64,000 nt of DNA. Origin: Pseudomonas sp. F(2018) (GTDB lineage: Bacteria > Pseudomonadota > Gammaproteobacteria > Pseudomonadales > Pseudomonadaceae). Of this stretch, positions 8,627 to 17,908 are shown piece after piece. Location of the stretch: contig NZ_SCOM01000005.1 in NCBI RefSeq assembly GCF_005508865.1, forward strand, positions 62,001 to 126,000, written 5' to 3'. A program made the position numbers and the translations under genes. The notes beneath the pieces were generated by a model. It was not told where the DNA came from. It made no database searches and was given only the letters and a program-made list of their open reading frames with translations. Within the stretch, counting starts at the first letter, position 1; each line of letters begins with the position of its first letter.

Positions 8627-9523
8627 ATGCTAGGGCGTTCAATCATTTTCTGCGCACTGCTGCTGGCCGCCGGCCAGGCCAGCGCGCTGACCATCTACAA
8701 GTATGTCGACCAGCACGGCACGGTGACCTATAGCGACAAGGCCGTGCCCGGTGCCCAGGTGTTCGTGTTCCGCGACCGCATGGTGGAGAAGCTCGACAAC
8801 CTGGTGAAGCTGGAAACCAAGAAGCACGATGCCGGCGAGACCCTGGTGTTGCGCAACGACCTGTACGCCCCGGTGGAGGTCGAGCTGCGCCTGGATCGCC
8901 TGGTCAACGTCGCCGGCGCGCCGGATGCGCCGATCCGCTGGGTGCTGCCGCCGCGCAGCCATATCCGCCTGACCACCCTGGCGCCGCTGGATGCCACCAA
9001 GCCGATGAGCTACAAGCCGCGGCTGCGTTACGCCATGGGCGACCCGCGCCTGCAGCCGCTGCTGTTCCGTTACCCGCTGCCCTGGCGCGGCGGGCCGTTC
9101 AAGCTGACCCAGGGTGCCAACGGCAAGTACAGCCACTTCACGCCCAAGGGCCGCTACGCCATGGACATCGCCATGCCCGAGGGCACGGCGATCGTCGCCT
9201 CGCGCAGCGGCATGGTGGTGAAGACCGAGAACCGCCAGAGCGGCCGCGGCAACAACCCGTCCGGCAACTACGTGCGCATCCTGCATGACGACGGCACCAT
9301 GGGCGTCTACCTGCACCTGATGCGCGGCTCGGTGGCGGTGCGCGAGGGCGAGCGGATCGAGGCCGGCATGCAGATCGCCCGTTCCGGCAACACCGGCAAC
9401 AGCACCGGCCCGCACCTGCACTTCGTGGTGCAGCGCAACATCGGCCTGGCGCTGGAGTCTATTCCGTTCAACTTCGCCCAACCGGTGGACAGCCTGCCCA
9501 ACTTCGCGGTGGGTGGCGAATAG
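8627..9523 (+). CDS. Secreted M23 (LytM-type) peptidase with DUF4124 domain
   Basis: The 298-residue protein begins with a signal peptide (IIFCALLLAAGQASA). A DUF4124-type segment follows, with YKYVDQHGTVTYSDKAVPG at about residues 26-44. A central immunoglobulin-like stretch leads to a C-terminal M23 metallopeptidase domain from about 150. Zinc ligands are plausible in SHFTPKGRYAMDIAMPEGT (His and Asp) and GPHLHFV (second His pair). It probably cuts or remodels peptidoglycan cross-links in the periplasm. A homologue occupies the same place near the phosphate genes in P. aeruginosa. An adjacent diguanylate cyclase gene follows after about 95 bp. Confidence 0.85.
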   Translation: MLGRSIIFCALLLAAGQASALTIYKYVDQHGTVTYSDKAVPGAQVFVFRDRMVEKLDNLVKLETKKHDAGETLVLRNDLYAPVEVELRLDRLVNVAGAPDAPIRWVLPPRSHIRLTTLAPLDATKPMSYKPRLRYAMGDPRLQPLLFRYPLPWRGGPFKLTQGANGKYSHFTPKGRYAMDIAMPEGTAIVASRSGMVVKTENRQSGRGNNPSGNYVRILHDDGTMGVYLHLMRGSVAVREGERIEAGMQIARSGNTGNSTGPHLHFVVQRNIGLALESIPFNFAQPVDSLPNFAVGGE

Positions 9524-9618
9524 CCGGACTGGCGCGATCGGCGAATCGCGGCAATGCTTGGGGGACTGGCGCCAGCAGTCCCCGAGAGTGGCGCCGAATC
9601 GAGGAAACCAATCTGCCC

Positions 9619-11445
9619 GTGCGTCTGTTCAGCCTGCTGTTCTGTCTGCTGGCTACCCTTCATTGCGTAGCCGCTCCGCTCGAGCTCACCGATGACCGTC
9701 AGGTTTTGCGTCCCGCACCCTGGCTGGAATACCTGCTGCCTGCCGAGGAGCTGGATTTTGCCGAGGTCGCCGAGGCCAGCGGCTGGCGCAAGCTGAAAGG
9801 CGCCTCGCTGAGCCTGGGTTACCAGGAAGGGCCGGTGTGGGTGCGCATGGCCCTGCACAACCGCTCCGCTCGCGCCGACTGGCGCCTGTTGGTGGAGTGG
9901 CCGATTCTCGATCGCCTCGAGCTGCGCCTGTTCGATCCCGCCAGCGGAAGCTGGGGGCCGCTGCTGGAGGCCGGTGATCATCTGCCGCTGAGCGCCTGGC
10001 CGGTACCCGGTCGGCAACCGCTGTTCCCCCTGGCGCTGCAGCCCGGCGAACAGCGCTGGGTCTACCTGCGCCTGCACAGCCGCGAGAACATCGTGGCGCC
10101 CATGCAGGTGCTCACCGAGACGGCCCATCAGCAGCAGGAGCTGGACCAGCGCATGCTGCTGGGGCTGTTCTTCGGCGCCATGCTGGCAGTGCTGCTGTAC
10201 AACTTCAGCCTGTACCTGTTCACCCGCCACCTCAGTTACCTGTGGTACAGCCTCTATCTGCTCGGCGTGGTGGTCTACGAGCTGAGCCTGAGCGGCTTCG
10301 GTGTGCTCTTCCTGTGGCCCGAGCTGGGCCGGCCGGCGGGTCTCATCTACGCGTTCTCCGCGCTGTGGAGCTTCTTCGCCTCGACCTACTTCGCGCGCGT
10401 GTTCCTGCGCATCCCGCGCTACGGCGGCTGGGTGCTGTGGGTCAACAATCTGTTGCTCGGCTACTGGGCCTTGGCGATCGCGCTGCTGCTGGTGCGGCCG
10501 CAGTGGCTGATCACCATCGGCACCGGGCCGGTGGCGCTGCTCAGCTGCCTGCTGGCGCTGGCGACGGCGGTGGAGCTGTGGCGGCGCGGCAATCGTTCGG
10601 CGCCGCTGTTCAGCCTGGCGTGGATCTTCCTCATCGTCGGCACCGCGGTGCATGTGGCGGCCCTGCAGGGCGCCCTGCCGGTCAACCAGCTGACCCTACG
10701 CATGCAGACCCTGGGCTTCTTCGTCGAATTCATCCTGCTCTCGGTGGCCCTGGCCGACCGTATCAACAGCGAGCGTTCCGCACGCATCGCCGCACAGACC
10801 GCGCTGATCGGCGAGCGCGAGGCGCGCCTGGCCAGCCAGGAACAGCTGCTGGTCGAGCAGGCGCGGCTTAACGAGGAACTGGAGCGGCGGGTGCTGGCGC
10901 GCACCGCCGAGCTGCAGCAATCGACCCGCGAGCTGGCCGAGGCCAACTCCGAGTTGACCCGCCTGAGCAACACCGATGCCCTGACCCAGCTGGCCAACCG
11001 TCGTCATTGCGACCAGCAGCTGGCCGATCAGGCCAACACCCGGCTGGCCGTGCTGCTGATCGATATCGACCACTTCAAGCGCATCAACGATGGCTATGGC
11101 CATCCCTTCGGCGACCGCTGCATCGCCGCCGTGGCCAAGGTGCTGCGCGACAGCGCCCGGCGCGCCGGCGATCTGGCCGCGCGTTATGGCGGCGAGGAGT
11201 TTCTGCTGGTCCTGGCGGATGTCGATGCGGCGGGTGCCCAGGCCCTGGCCGAGCGCGTCCGCGCCCAGGTGGCGGCGCTCGATCTGCAGCACCGTGGCGC
11301 CAGCGTGCCGCTGAGCGTGAGCATCGGCCTGGTGCATCACGATGGCCAGGCAGCGTTGCACATGCAGGCGCTGATCGATGCCGCCGACCAGGCGCTGTAC
11401 GCGGCCAAGGCGGCCGGGCGCAATCGGGTGTGCGTGGCCGGCTGA
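9619..11445 (+). CDS. Membrane diguanylate cyclase, 7TMR-DISM sensor plus GGDEF
   Basis: The protein should make cyclic di-GMP in response to a periplasmic signal. In order it has a signal peptide (residues 1-19), a beta-rich extracellular 7TMR-DISMED2-like domain (about 30-160), seven hydrophobic helices (about 175-380), a coiled coil (about 385-450) and a GGDEF domain to the end. The active-site motif is intact as RYGGEEFLLVL (GGEEF from residue 524). An RAGD inhibitory I-site lies five residues before it, so product feedback is expected. There is no EAL domain. The start is GTG with GAGGAAA upstream. The gene follows the M23 peptidase in the same direction. Confidence 0.93.
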   Translation: MRLFSLLFCLLATLHCVAAPLELTDDRQVLRPAPWLEYLLPAEELDFAEVAEASGWRKLKGASLSLGYQEGPVWVRMALHNRSARADWRLLVEWPILDRLELRLFDPASGSWGPLLEAGDHLPLSAWPVPGRQPLFPLALQPGEQRWVYLRLHSRENIVAPMQVLTETAHQQQELDQRMLLGLFFGAMLAVLLYNFSLYLFTRHLSYLWYSLYLLGVVVYELSLSGFGVLFLWPELGRPAGLIYAFSALWSFFASTYFARVFLRIPRYGGWVLWVNNLLLGYWALAIALLLVRPQWLITIGTGPVALLSCLLALATAVELWRRGNRSAPLFSLAWIFLIVGTAVHVAALQGALPVNQLTLRMQTLGFFVEFILLSVALADRINSERSARIAAQTALIGEREARLASQEQLLVEQARLNEELERRVLARTAELQQSTRELAEANSELTRLSNTDALTQLANRRHCDQQLADQANTRLAVLLIDIDHFKRINDGYGHPFGDRCIAAVAKVLRDSARRAGDLAARYGGEEFLLVLADVDAAGAQALAERVRAQVAALDLQHRGASVPLSVSIGLVHHDGQAALHMQALIDAADQALYAAKAAGRNRVCVAG

Positions 11446-11524
11446 CCCTTGGTCGGTCCGCGGCGCCGCGCGGTCGTTCTGGCGCTAAGGTGGCCAGACA
11501 CGCCGAATCCGCAAGGTGAAGATC

Positions 11525-11797
11525 ATGAACAATCTGCACTGCACTTACCGCGACCACGCCATCAGCGCCGCCATCATCGAGCACCCGGGCATTCCCACGC
11601 CCTGGGCGGCGGGCTGCCAGATCACCCTGCCCGACGGCCATGTCAGCAAGCGCATCTCGCTGCCGCTGCAGTTCGCCTTTCTCGCCGACCTGGAGAGCGC
11701 CCAGCGTGCCTCGCTGGCCCACGGCAAGTGGCTGGTGGACCAGCATCTGGACCACGGCATGAGCCTGGCCGGCGTCAGCCGCACCAGGGCCGCCTAG
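11525..11797 (+). CDS. Small conserved-looking protein of unknown function
   Basis: This 90-residue soluble protein has no signal peptide, no membrane helix and no motif I recognise. It begins MNNLHCTYRDHAISAAI and has an alternating polar/hydrophobic pattern with the segments GCQITLPDGHVSK and LVDQHLDHGMSLAGVS. An upstream in-frame GTG lies three codons earlier. I chose the ATG because AAGGTGA precedes it at six bases. It lies between the diguanylate cyclase and a strong bidirectional hairpin. Codon use and GC match the neighbours, so it is probably a real gene. Confidence 0.7.
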   Translation: MNNLHCTYRDHAISAAIIEHPGIPTPWAAGCQITLPDGHVSKRISLPLQFAFLADLESAQRASLAHGKWLVDQHLDHGMSLAGVSRTRAA

Positions 11798-11805
11798 GGC
11801 CGCAC

Positions 11806-11840
11806 AGCAAAACGCCGCAGACAGGCTGCGGCGTTTCGCG
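11806..11840. terminator. Bidirectional terminator between convergent genes
   Basis: An 11-bp perfect stem (AAACGCCGCAG / CTGCGGCGTTT) with a 5-base loop has A residues before it and T residues after it. It can serve both the small gene on the plus strand and the CNNM gene on the minus strand. Confidence 0.85.
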
Positions 11841-11855
11841 GAGCGGCGGGGTGCG

Positions 11856-13196
11856 TCAGTCCAGCTTGAGCACCTTGGCCAGGACGATCTTCGGCCCCTT
11901 CATCTTCTTCACGATGATGTGCAGGCCCTCGGTCTCCAGCACCTCGTCCTCCTCCGGCACCCGGTTCAGGCTCTCGTAGACCAGGCCGGCCAGGGTCTCG
12001 GCCTCGATATGGTCGAGGTCTAGGCCGAGCAGGCGCTCGATCTTGAACAGCGGGGTATCGCCACGCACCAGCAGCTTGCCCGGCTGGTAGGCGAGGATGC
12101 CGCGCTCGGCCTTGTGGTGCTCGTCCTGAATATCACCGACCAGCACTTCCAGCACGTCCTCCATGGTCAGGAAGCCGACCACCTTGCCGTCGGCCTCCTC
12201 GACCAGGGCGAAGTGCGCGCCGCCCTGGCGGAATTGCTCCAGCAGTGAGGACAGCGGCATGTGCTTGCTGACCCGCTCGATGGGGCGCATCAGCTCGGCC
12301 ACGTTGAACTTGGACGGCAGCATCTCCAGCAGGCTCAGCTGCAGCAGCAGGTCCTTGATGTGCAGCACGCCGACGAAGCCGCCGGTGGCTTCTTCGTACA
12401 CCGGGTAGCGGCTGAACTTGTGCCGGCGGAACACGTTGAACAGCTCGTCCAGCTTGGCATCGGCGTCGATGTACACCAGGTCCTCGCGGGAGTTGGCCCA
12501 GTCCACCACCTCCAGCTCGCCCATCTCCACGGCCGAGGCCAGCACGCGCATGTCCTGGTCGCTGGGGTCGCGGGCGCGGCTGGAGTGGAGGATTAGCTTC
12601 AGCTCGTCGCGGCTGTAGTGATGCTCGTGGTGCGGCCCCGGCTCGCCTTGCCCGGCGATGCGCAGGATGGCGTTGGCGCTGGCGTTGAGCAGGTAGATGG
12701 CCGGGTACATCAGCCAGTAGAAGGCGTATAGCGGCGCGGCGGTCCACAGCGACAGCAGCTCGGGCTTGCGGATCGCCCAGGACTTGGGCGCCAGCTCGCC
12801 GACCACGATGTGCAGGTAGGAAATGATGAAGAAGGCGAAGAAGAAGGCGATGCCGTGGACCAGCTTCTCCGACTCGATGCCGATGGCGCCGAGCAGCGGG
12901 GTGAGCAGTTCGGCGAAGGCCGGCTCGCCGACCCAGCCCAGGCCGAGTGAGGCCAGGGTGATGCCCAGCTGGCAGGCGGAAAGGTAGGCGTCCAGCTGGT
13001 TGTGCACGGTGCGCAGGATGTGTCCGCGCCAGCCGTGCTGCTCGGCGATGGCTTCGACCTTGGTCGCGCGCAGCTTGACCATGGCGAACTCGGCGGCGAC
13101 GAAGAAACCGTTGAGCAGAACGAGGAACAGGGCGAACAGCACGAGGCCGAGGTCGGCGACCAGGGCGGAAGTGGAGAGACTAGAGGAAGGGTCCAT
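11856..13196 (-). CDS. CNNM/HlyC-CorC family membrane protein with CBS domains
   Basis: The 446-residue protein has an N-terminal CNNM (DUF21) membrane domain with about four helices (for example LGLVLFALFLVLLNGFFVAA). A pair of CBS domains (about 205-335; GFVGVLHIKDLLL, GKVVGFLTMEDVLEVLVGD) and a C-terminal CorC/HlyC transporter-associated domain to about 440 follow. Relatives take part in magnesium or other divalent cation transport or efflux. The older name hemolysin is misleading. The CBS pair usually binds adenine nucleotides. It lies next to phoR in the same orientation with about 70 bp between, as in P. aeruginosa. The substrate is not proven by sequence. Confidence 0.9.
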   Translation of the reverse strand: MDPSSSLSTSALVADLGLVLFALFLVLLNGFFVAAEFAMVKLRATKVEAIAEQHGWRGHILRTVHNQLDAYLSACQLGITLASLGLGWVGEPAFAELLTPLLGAIGIESEKLVHGIAFFFAFFIISYLHIVVGELAPKSWAIRKPELLSLWTAAPLYAFYWLMYPAIYLLNASANAILRIAGQGEPGPHHEHHYSRDELKLILHSSRARDPSDQDMRVLASAVEMGELEVVDWANSREDLVYIDADAKLDELFNVFRRHKFSRYPVYEEATGGFVGVLHIKDLLLQLSLLEMLPSKFNVAELMRPIERVSKHMPLSSLLEQFRQGGAHFALVEEADGKVVGFLTMEDVLEVLVGDIQDEHHKAERGILAYQPGKLLVRGDTPLFKIERLLGLDLDHIEAETLAGLVYESLNRVPEEDEVLETEGLHIIVKKMKGPKIVLAKVLKLD

Positions 13197-13268
13197 GGGT
13201 ACTAGGGTTGGCGGAAGATCGCTACAGGTTGGCGGCTGAGGCCGGTGATTGCAAGCCGCCGGCCATTT

Positions 13269-14573
13269 CTAGCCGCGCCGGCTGACCTGCTGGGGCGGGA
13301 AGTGGCAGGTGAAGGTGCTGCCCTTGCCGACCAGGCTGTTGATGTCCAGCCGAGCCCGATGGCGCAGCAGCACGTGCTTGACGATGGCCAGGCCGAGGCC
13401 GGTGCCGCCGGTGTTGGAGGCGCGGCTGGAGTCGACCCGGTAGAAGCGCTCGGTCAGGCGCGGCAGGTGCTTGGCCTCGATGCCGATGCCGCTGTCGGCC
13501 ACGCTGAAGTGCCCGCCCTGTTCGTCGCCCCACCAGCGGATGCGGATCTCGCTCTCCTCGGGGCTGTACTTCACCGCGTTGAACACCAGATTGGAGAAGG
13601 CGCTGCGCAGCTCGGCCTCGCTGCCCTTGAGGCGGATCTGGCTGTCCGCCTCCAGGCTGATGCGGTGGTTGCGCGCGCCGGACAGGGCCTGGGCGTCGTT
13701 CTTGATCGAGAGCAGCAGCAGGTCGACGGCCACCGGCTGGTTGTCCGAGGGATAGTCGGTGGCTTCCAGCTTGGCTAGCAGCAGCAGGTCGTTGAGCAGG
13801 TTCTGCATGCGTGAACCCTGCTGCTGCATCTGTTGCAGGGCGCGCAGCCAGCGCGGGTTCACGTCCTCGACATTGTCCAGCAGGGTCTCCAGGTAGCCGG
13901 TGATCACCGTCAGCGGTGTGCGCAGCTCGTGGGACACATTGGCGATGAAGTCCTTGCGCATCTGCTCCAGCTGGTGGAGGCGGGTGACGTCGCGCACCAG
14001 CATCAGGTGCTCGTGGTTGCCGTACTGGGTGATCTGCAGCTGCAGGCGCATGCGGTCGTTGATCGGCGAGGGCAGCTCCAGGGCCTCCTGGTAATTGCCG
14101 GCCTCGAAGTACTCCTTGAAGCGCGGGTGGCGTACCAGGTTGGCGATCGACTGGCCGCTGTCCTGCGGGGTCTTCAGGCCCAGCAGCTGCTCGGCGGCGC
14201 GGTTCCACCACTCCAGGTTGCCCTCGGCGTCGAGCATGATCACCGCGTCGCGCAGGGCGGCGGTGGACTCCTGCACGCGGTCGATCACTGCCTGCAGACG
14301 ACCGCGCACGCGCTGGTCGCGGCGCTGCAGGTGGTAGATGTTGTCGAAGATCTCGCCCCACAGGCCGTAGCCTTCGGGCGGCGCCTCGTCCGGCTGGCGC
14401 TCGCGCAGCCACTTGTGCAGGCGCAGCAGCTGCTTGAGGTGCCACAGCAGGTAGCCGCCGAGGCCGATGGCCAGGGCCCAGGCGTACTCGCCGGTGATCA
14501 GGCCGACCAGGCCGCAACCGACCAACAACAACAGCAGGCGGCGCGCCAGGGCGCCGCGCCAGTCTTGGTTCAC
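13269..14573 (-). CDS. phoR: Phosphate regulon sensor histidine kinase PhoR
   Basis: PhoR phosphorylates PhoB at low phosphate and dephosphorylates it at high phosphate, with input from PstSCAB-PhoU. The 434-residue protein has one or two hydrophobic helices (residues 12-45). A PhoR linker and a PAS domain follow (about 95-195, VIMLDAEGNLEWWNRAAE). The dimerisation domain carries His215 in NVSHELRTPL, and the ATPase domain has the N-box VFNAVKYS, DSGIGIE and GTGLGLAIVKH. No large periplasmic sensor domain is present, which is normal for PhoR. The start is GTG. It lies 36 bp downstream of phoB, in one operon. Confidence 0.96.
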   Translation of the reverse strand: MNQDWRGALARRLLLLLVGCGLVGLITGEYAWALAIGLGGYLLWHLKQLLRLHKWLRERQPDEAPPEGYGLWGEIFDNIYHLQRRDQRVRGRLQAVIDRVQESTAALRDAVIMLDAEGNLEWWNRAAEQLLGLKTPQDSGQSIANLVRHPRFKEYFEAGNYQEALELPSPINDRMRLQLQITQYGNHEHLMLVRDVTRLHQLEQMRKDFIANVSHELRTPLTVITGYLETLLDNVEDVNPRWLRALQQMQQQGSRMQNLLNDLLLLAKLEATDYPSDNQPVAVDLLLLSIKNDAQALSGARNHRISLEADSQIRLKGSEAELRSAFSNLVFNAVKYSPEESEIRIRWWGDEQGGHFSVADSGIGIEAKHLPRLTERFYRVDSSRASNTGGTGLGLAIVKHVLLRHRARLDINSLVGKGSTFTCHFPPQQVSRRG

Positions 14574-14609
14574 CTAGTGCTTCCTTTCTCTGGACGCGAG
14601 GAGCGTGAG

Positions 14610-15299
<690 letters not shown>

Positions 15300-15348
15300 G
15301 GGTCGAGCCTCGGGTCGTCTGTCTTGCGCCGCATTAGATAACGGAATT

Positions 15349-15366
15349 ATTGCAGCGATGTGACAG
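15349..15366 (-). promoter_or_regulatory. Pho box upstream of phoB
   Basis: Read on the minus strand it is CTGTCAC-ATCG-CTGCAAT, two half-sites 11 bp apart, about 50 bp before the phoB ATG. A plausible -10 (TATCTAAT region) lies downstream. This predicts positive autoregulation of phoBR. Confidence 0.8.
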
Positions 15367-15385
15367 CCATGCGGCAGGCCCCGAT

Positions 15386-16279
15386 CTAGCGCAGCGCGTA
15401 GTCGATGACGATGCCCAGCAGAATCGCCAGGCCGGCCCAGTGATTGTGCAGGAAGGCGGCGAAGCATTTCTGCGGATCGCGGTCGCGGGTGCTCCAGAAT
15501 TCCCAGGCGAAGCAGGCGGCGGCGCCGAGCAGGCCGAGGAGGAACCAGATGCCCAGGCTGAAGCGCGCGCCGGCCATGGCCAGGCACAGCACGGCCAGAC
15601 CCTGCAGGGTGAGGATGATGATGCGGTCGGCATCGCCGAACAGGATGGCGGTGGATTTCACACCGATCTTCAGGTCGTCCTCGCGGTCGGTCATCGCGTA
15701 GTAGGTGTCGTAGGCCACCGTCCACAGCAGGTTGGCGATGTACAGCAGCCAGGCCTCGGCCGGCGGCAGCTCGCCGGTCACCGCGCTGAAGGCCATCGGC
15801 ATGCCCCAGGAGAAGGCCGCACCCAGCACCACCTGCGGGTAGTAGGTGTAGCGCTTCATGAAGGGGTAGCAGGCGGCCAGGGCGAGGCCGCCGAACGACA
15901 GCAGGATGGTGGTCAGGTTGGTGAACAGCACCAGGATGAAGCTCAGCCCCACCAGCACGGCGAACAGGATCAGCGCCTCGCGCGGGCTGACCCGGCCATC
16001 GGCCATTGGCCGCGCCCGGGTGCGCGCCACATGGCCGTCGAAATTACGGTCGGCATAGTCGTTGATCACGCAACCGGCGGCGCGCATGAGCAGGGTGCCG
16101 AACACGAAGATCAGCAGCAGGCCGAAGTCCGGCACGCCCTTGCTCGCCACCCACAGGGCCCACAGGGTCGGCCATAGCAGCAGATAGATGCCGATCGGCT
16201 TCTCCAGGCGCATCAGCTGGACGAAGTCCCAGGTGCGCGGGTGCAGGCGGTTCAGGGCGAGCAGGAAGGATTGGTACAT
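15386..16279 (-). CDS. ubiA: 4-hydroxybenzoate polyprenyltransferase UbiA
   Basis: UbiA joins the polyprenyl tail to 4-hydroxybenzoate in the inner membrane, the first membrane step of ubiquinone synthesis. With the ATG giving MYQSFLLALNRLHP the product has 297 residues, the usual size. Eight or nine hydrophobic helices can be seen. The two aspartate-rich prenyl-diphosphate/Mg2+ motifs are intact: NDYADRNFDGHVARTRARP near residue 70, and AYDTYYAMTDREDD near 190 in the second half. It follows ubiC by 67 bp on the same strand, so substrate supply and prenylation are co-transcribed. Confidence 0.97.
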   Translation of the reverse strand: MYQSFLLALNRLHPRTWDFVQLMRLEKPIGIYLLLWPTLWALWVASKGVPDFGLLLIFVFGTLLMRAAGCVINDYADRNFDGHVARTRARPMADGRVSPREALILFAVLVGLSFILVLFTNLTTILLSFGGLALAACYPFMKRYTYYPQVVLGAAFSWGMPMAFSAVTGELPPAEAWLLYIANLLWTVAYDTYYAMTDREDDLKIGVKSTAILFGDADRIIILTLQGLAVLCLAMAGARFSLGIWFLLGLLGAAACFAWEFWSTRDRDPQKCFAAFLHNHWAGLAILLGIVIDYALR

Positions 16280-16346
16280 CGGCGGGTCTCCGGGCCAGGT
16301 GCGCCGATTATACGAGCAGCGGCCGGACCGGGAGCGAGGGCGGCGT

Positions 16347-16937
16347 CTAGTTCTGCGCGGCGTGGTCCCAGAACGCCGGCAGGAACACCTCGGCCACCAG
16401 CACGCCGAGGCCGTCGCGGCGGAAGCAGGAACGGCGTCCCCAGAGATGCTCAGCGCGTGCCTCGGCGGGCAGCCAGGCCGCTGGGTAGCGACAGACCTGC
16501 AGCTCGCCACGCACGAAGGCGCGGTCGCTGAACAGCAGCTCGCCCAGCGAACGGCTGCCCAGCTTGCCCAGCTCTAAGCCGGAGCCCTCCAGGGCGGTGC
16601 GTGGCGCCACGCTGCGGGCGAATACCCAGGGCTGGCCGGCGCCGAGGAGGAACACCTCGCGCACCCAGCCCATGCTGCCGGCCGGCACCTGCAGGGCGCT
16701 GCACTCGTCGGCGCGCAACACCTGCCAGCCCTGCTGCAACGGCTGCACGGCGAAGCGCTCGGCACTTAGGGCAGTGAGGCGACGGGTCAGCGAGCCCTGG
16801 CCGAACAGCCAGTCGCGCAGCAGCGGTGCGGGGGCAGGATGCAACTGGCCGGCGTTGAGCCAGCGGGGCGGGTGGGCGAGGGCGGAGGAGGGCACGACAA
16901 CGGCTTCGGCTACCGGGGACGGCGGCGAGCTTAGCAC
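16347..16937 (-). CDS. ubiC: Chorismate lyase UbiC
   Basis: UbiC splits chorismate into 4-hydroxybenzoate and pyruvate, the entry step of ubiquinone synthesis. The fold is recognisable from RDWLFGQGSLTRRL near the N-terminus, WVREVFLLGAGQPWVFARS in the middle (the Arg corresponds to a catalytic arginine) and LVAEVFLPAFW near the C-terminus (the Glu corresponds to the catalytic glutamate). The start is uncertain. The upstream GTG used here gives 196 residues with a low-complexity leader. Another GTG at 16895 gives 182, closer to the family size (about 165-185). Neither has a clear ribosome-binding site. Confidence 0.92.
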   Translation of the reverse strand: MLSSPPSPVAEAVVVPSSALAHPPRWLNAGQLHPAPAPLLRDWLFGQGSLTRRLTALSAERFAVQPLQQGWQVLRADECSALQVPAGSMGWVREVFLLGAGQPWVFARSVAPRTALEGSGLELGKLGSRSLGELLFSDRAFVRGELQVCRYPAAWLPAEARAEHLWGRRSCFRRDGLGVLVAEVFLPAFWDHAAQN

Positions 16938-17048
16938 GACGAAGGGCCGCCCCGGACACTTGCGCTACGGCGTCCATATCAGTACAAAGCCTGCTGATTT
17001 TTTAACCAGGGCAACGTCCGCCAGAGACGACCCTCGATGAGGTAGAGC

Positions 17049-17216
17049 ATGAAGAAGTGGCAATGTGTGGTCTGTGGCCTGATCTATGACGAGAGCCAGG
17101 GTTGGCCCGACGACGGCATCGCCGCCGGTACCCGCTGGGAAGACGTGCCGGCCGACTGGCTGTGCCCGGACTGCGGCGTCGGCAAGGCCGATTTCGAGAT
17201 GATCGAGATCGGCTGA
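17049..17216 (+). CDS. rubA: Rubredoxin
   Basis: This 55-residue gene encodes a small iron electron carrier with four cysteine ligands in two knuckles, C6-VV-C9-G and C39-PD-C42-G. The aromatic core is conserved (W4, Y13, W30, W37) and the DGIAAGTRWEDVP stretch is typical of rubredoxins. In Pseudomonas such proteins carry electrons from an NADH-dependent reductase to oxygenases such as alkane hydroxylase, or to oxidative-stress enzymes. GAGGTAGAGC lies before the ATG. No rubredoxin reductase gene follows, unlike in P. aeruginosa. It is divergent from ubiC and ends in a strong terminator, so it appears monocistronic. Confidence 0.95.
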   Translation: MKKWQCVVCGLIYDESQGWPDDGIAAGTRWEDVPADWLCPDCGVGKADFEMIEIG

Positions 17217-17236
17217 TCCCGCTCGTGCAACACCCT

Positions 17237-17270
17237 CGACGGCGGCCTGCGGGCCGCCGTCGGCGTTTCT
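17237..17270 (+). terminator. Terminator after rubredoxin
   Basis: An 11-bp perfect stem (CGACGGCGGCC / GGCCGCCGTCG) with a TGCG loop is followed by GCGTTTCT. Confidence 0.75.
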
Positions 17271-17498
17271 GCCCCAGGAATTCGGAGCATCGATCAGCTT
17301 CTGGCGGAAATGGCGGATGTTCTGTCTGCTTCACCATATTCGCCGTCGGGCAAACTGCCCGGCAGCACTGGCGCAGTCCCGGATGGCGTGCCATTCTCCC
17401 CCAGTCTGCCGCAGCGCAGAGCCGTTGCGGCGCCTTTGGCGCTGTTCTGGAAAGACAGCTCGGACACACAACAACAACAAACAGTCAAAGAGGCATCT

Positions 17499-17771
17499 AT
17501 GCGCAAACCTGAACTCGCCGCGGCCATCGCCGAGAAGGCTGATCTGACCAAAGACCAGGCCAACCGCGTACTCAACGCCGTGCTCGAAGAAATCACCGGC
17601 GCGCTGAACCGCAAGGACAGCGTCACCCTGGTCGGTTTCGGCACCTTCCTCCAGCGCCACCGCGGTGCCCGTACCGGCAAGAACCCGCAGACCGGCGCCC
17701 CGGTCAAGATCAAAGCCAGCAACACCGTGGCCTTCAAGCCGGGCAAGTCCCTGCGCGACGCCGTCAACTGA
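17499..17771 (+). CDS. hupA: HU-family nucleoid DNA-binding protein
   Basis: The product is a 90-residue HU-type histone-like protein that bends DNA and compacts the nucleoid as a dimer. The helical N-terminal half (KPELAAAIAEKADLTKDQ) is followed by the beta-arm region with VGFGTFLQRHRGARTGKNPQ and the conserved GKNPQTG arm-tip turn. The ATG giving MRKPEL fits the family length. An in-frame upstream extension has unnatural composition and was rejected. P. aeruginosa has its hupA gene in the same position before recG. About 230 bp of leader precede it, leaving room for complex promoter control. Confidence 0.93.
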   Translation: MRKPELAAAIAEKADLTKDQANRVLNAVLEEITGALNRKDSVTLVGFGTFLQRHRGARTGKNPQTGAPVKIKASNTVAFKPGKSLRDAVN

Positions 17772-17908
17772 GCAAGTCCCGGCCCGGAGCTCCAGGGCTC
17801 CGGGCCACCCCCCTCTCCAGCGCCGAAACGCCCGCCAGACGGGATGTAGTGTTCTGCGCCATCCGCTACAATGCGCCGCCGATTTCATCACCCTCGAGGC
17901 TGCGCGCC

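Noticed and set aside
17310..17771. Extended HU protein of 153 residues
   Set aside because: HU proteins are about 90 residues and the upstream part has no HU features. It is leader sequence.
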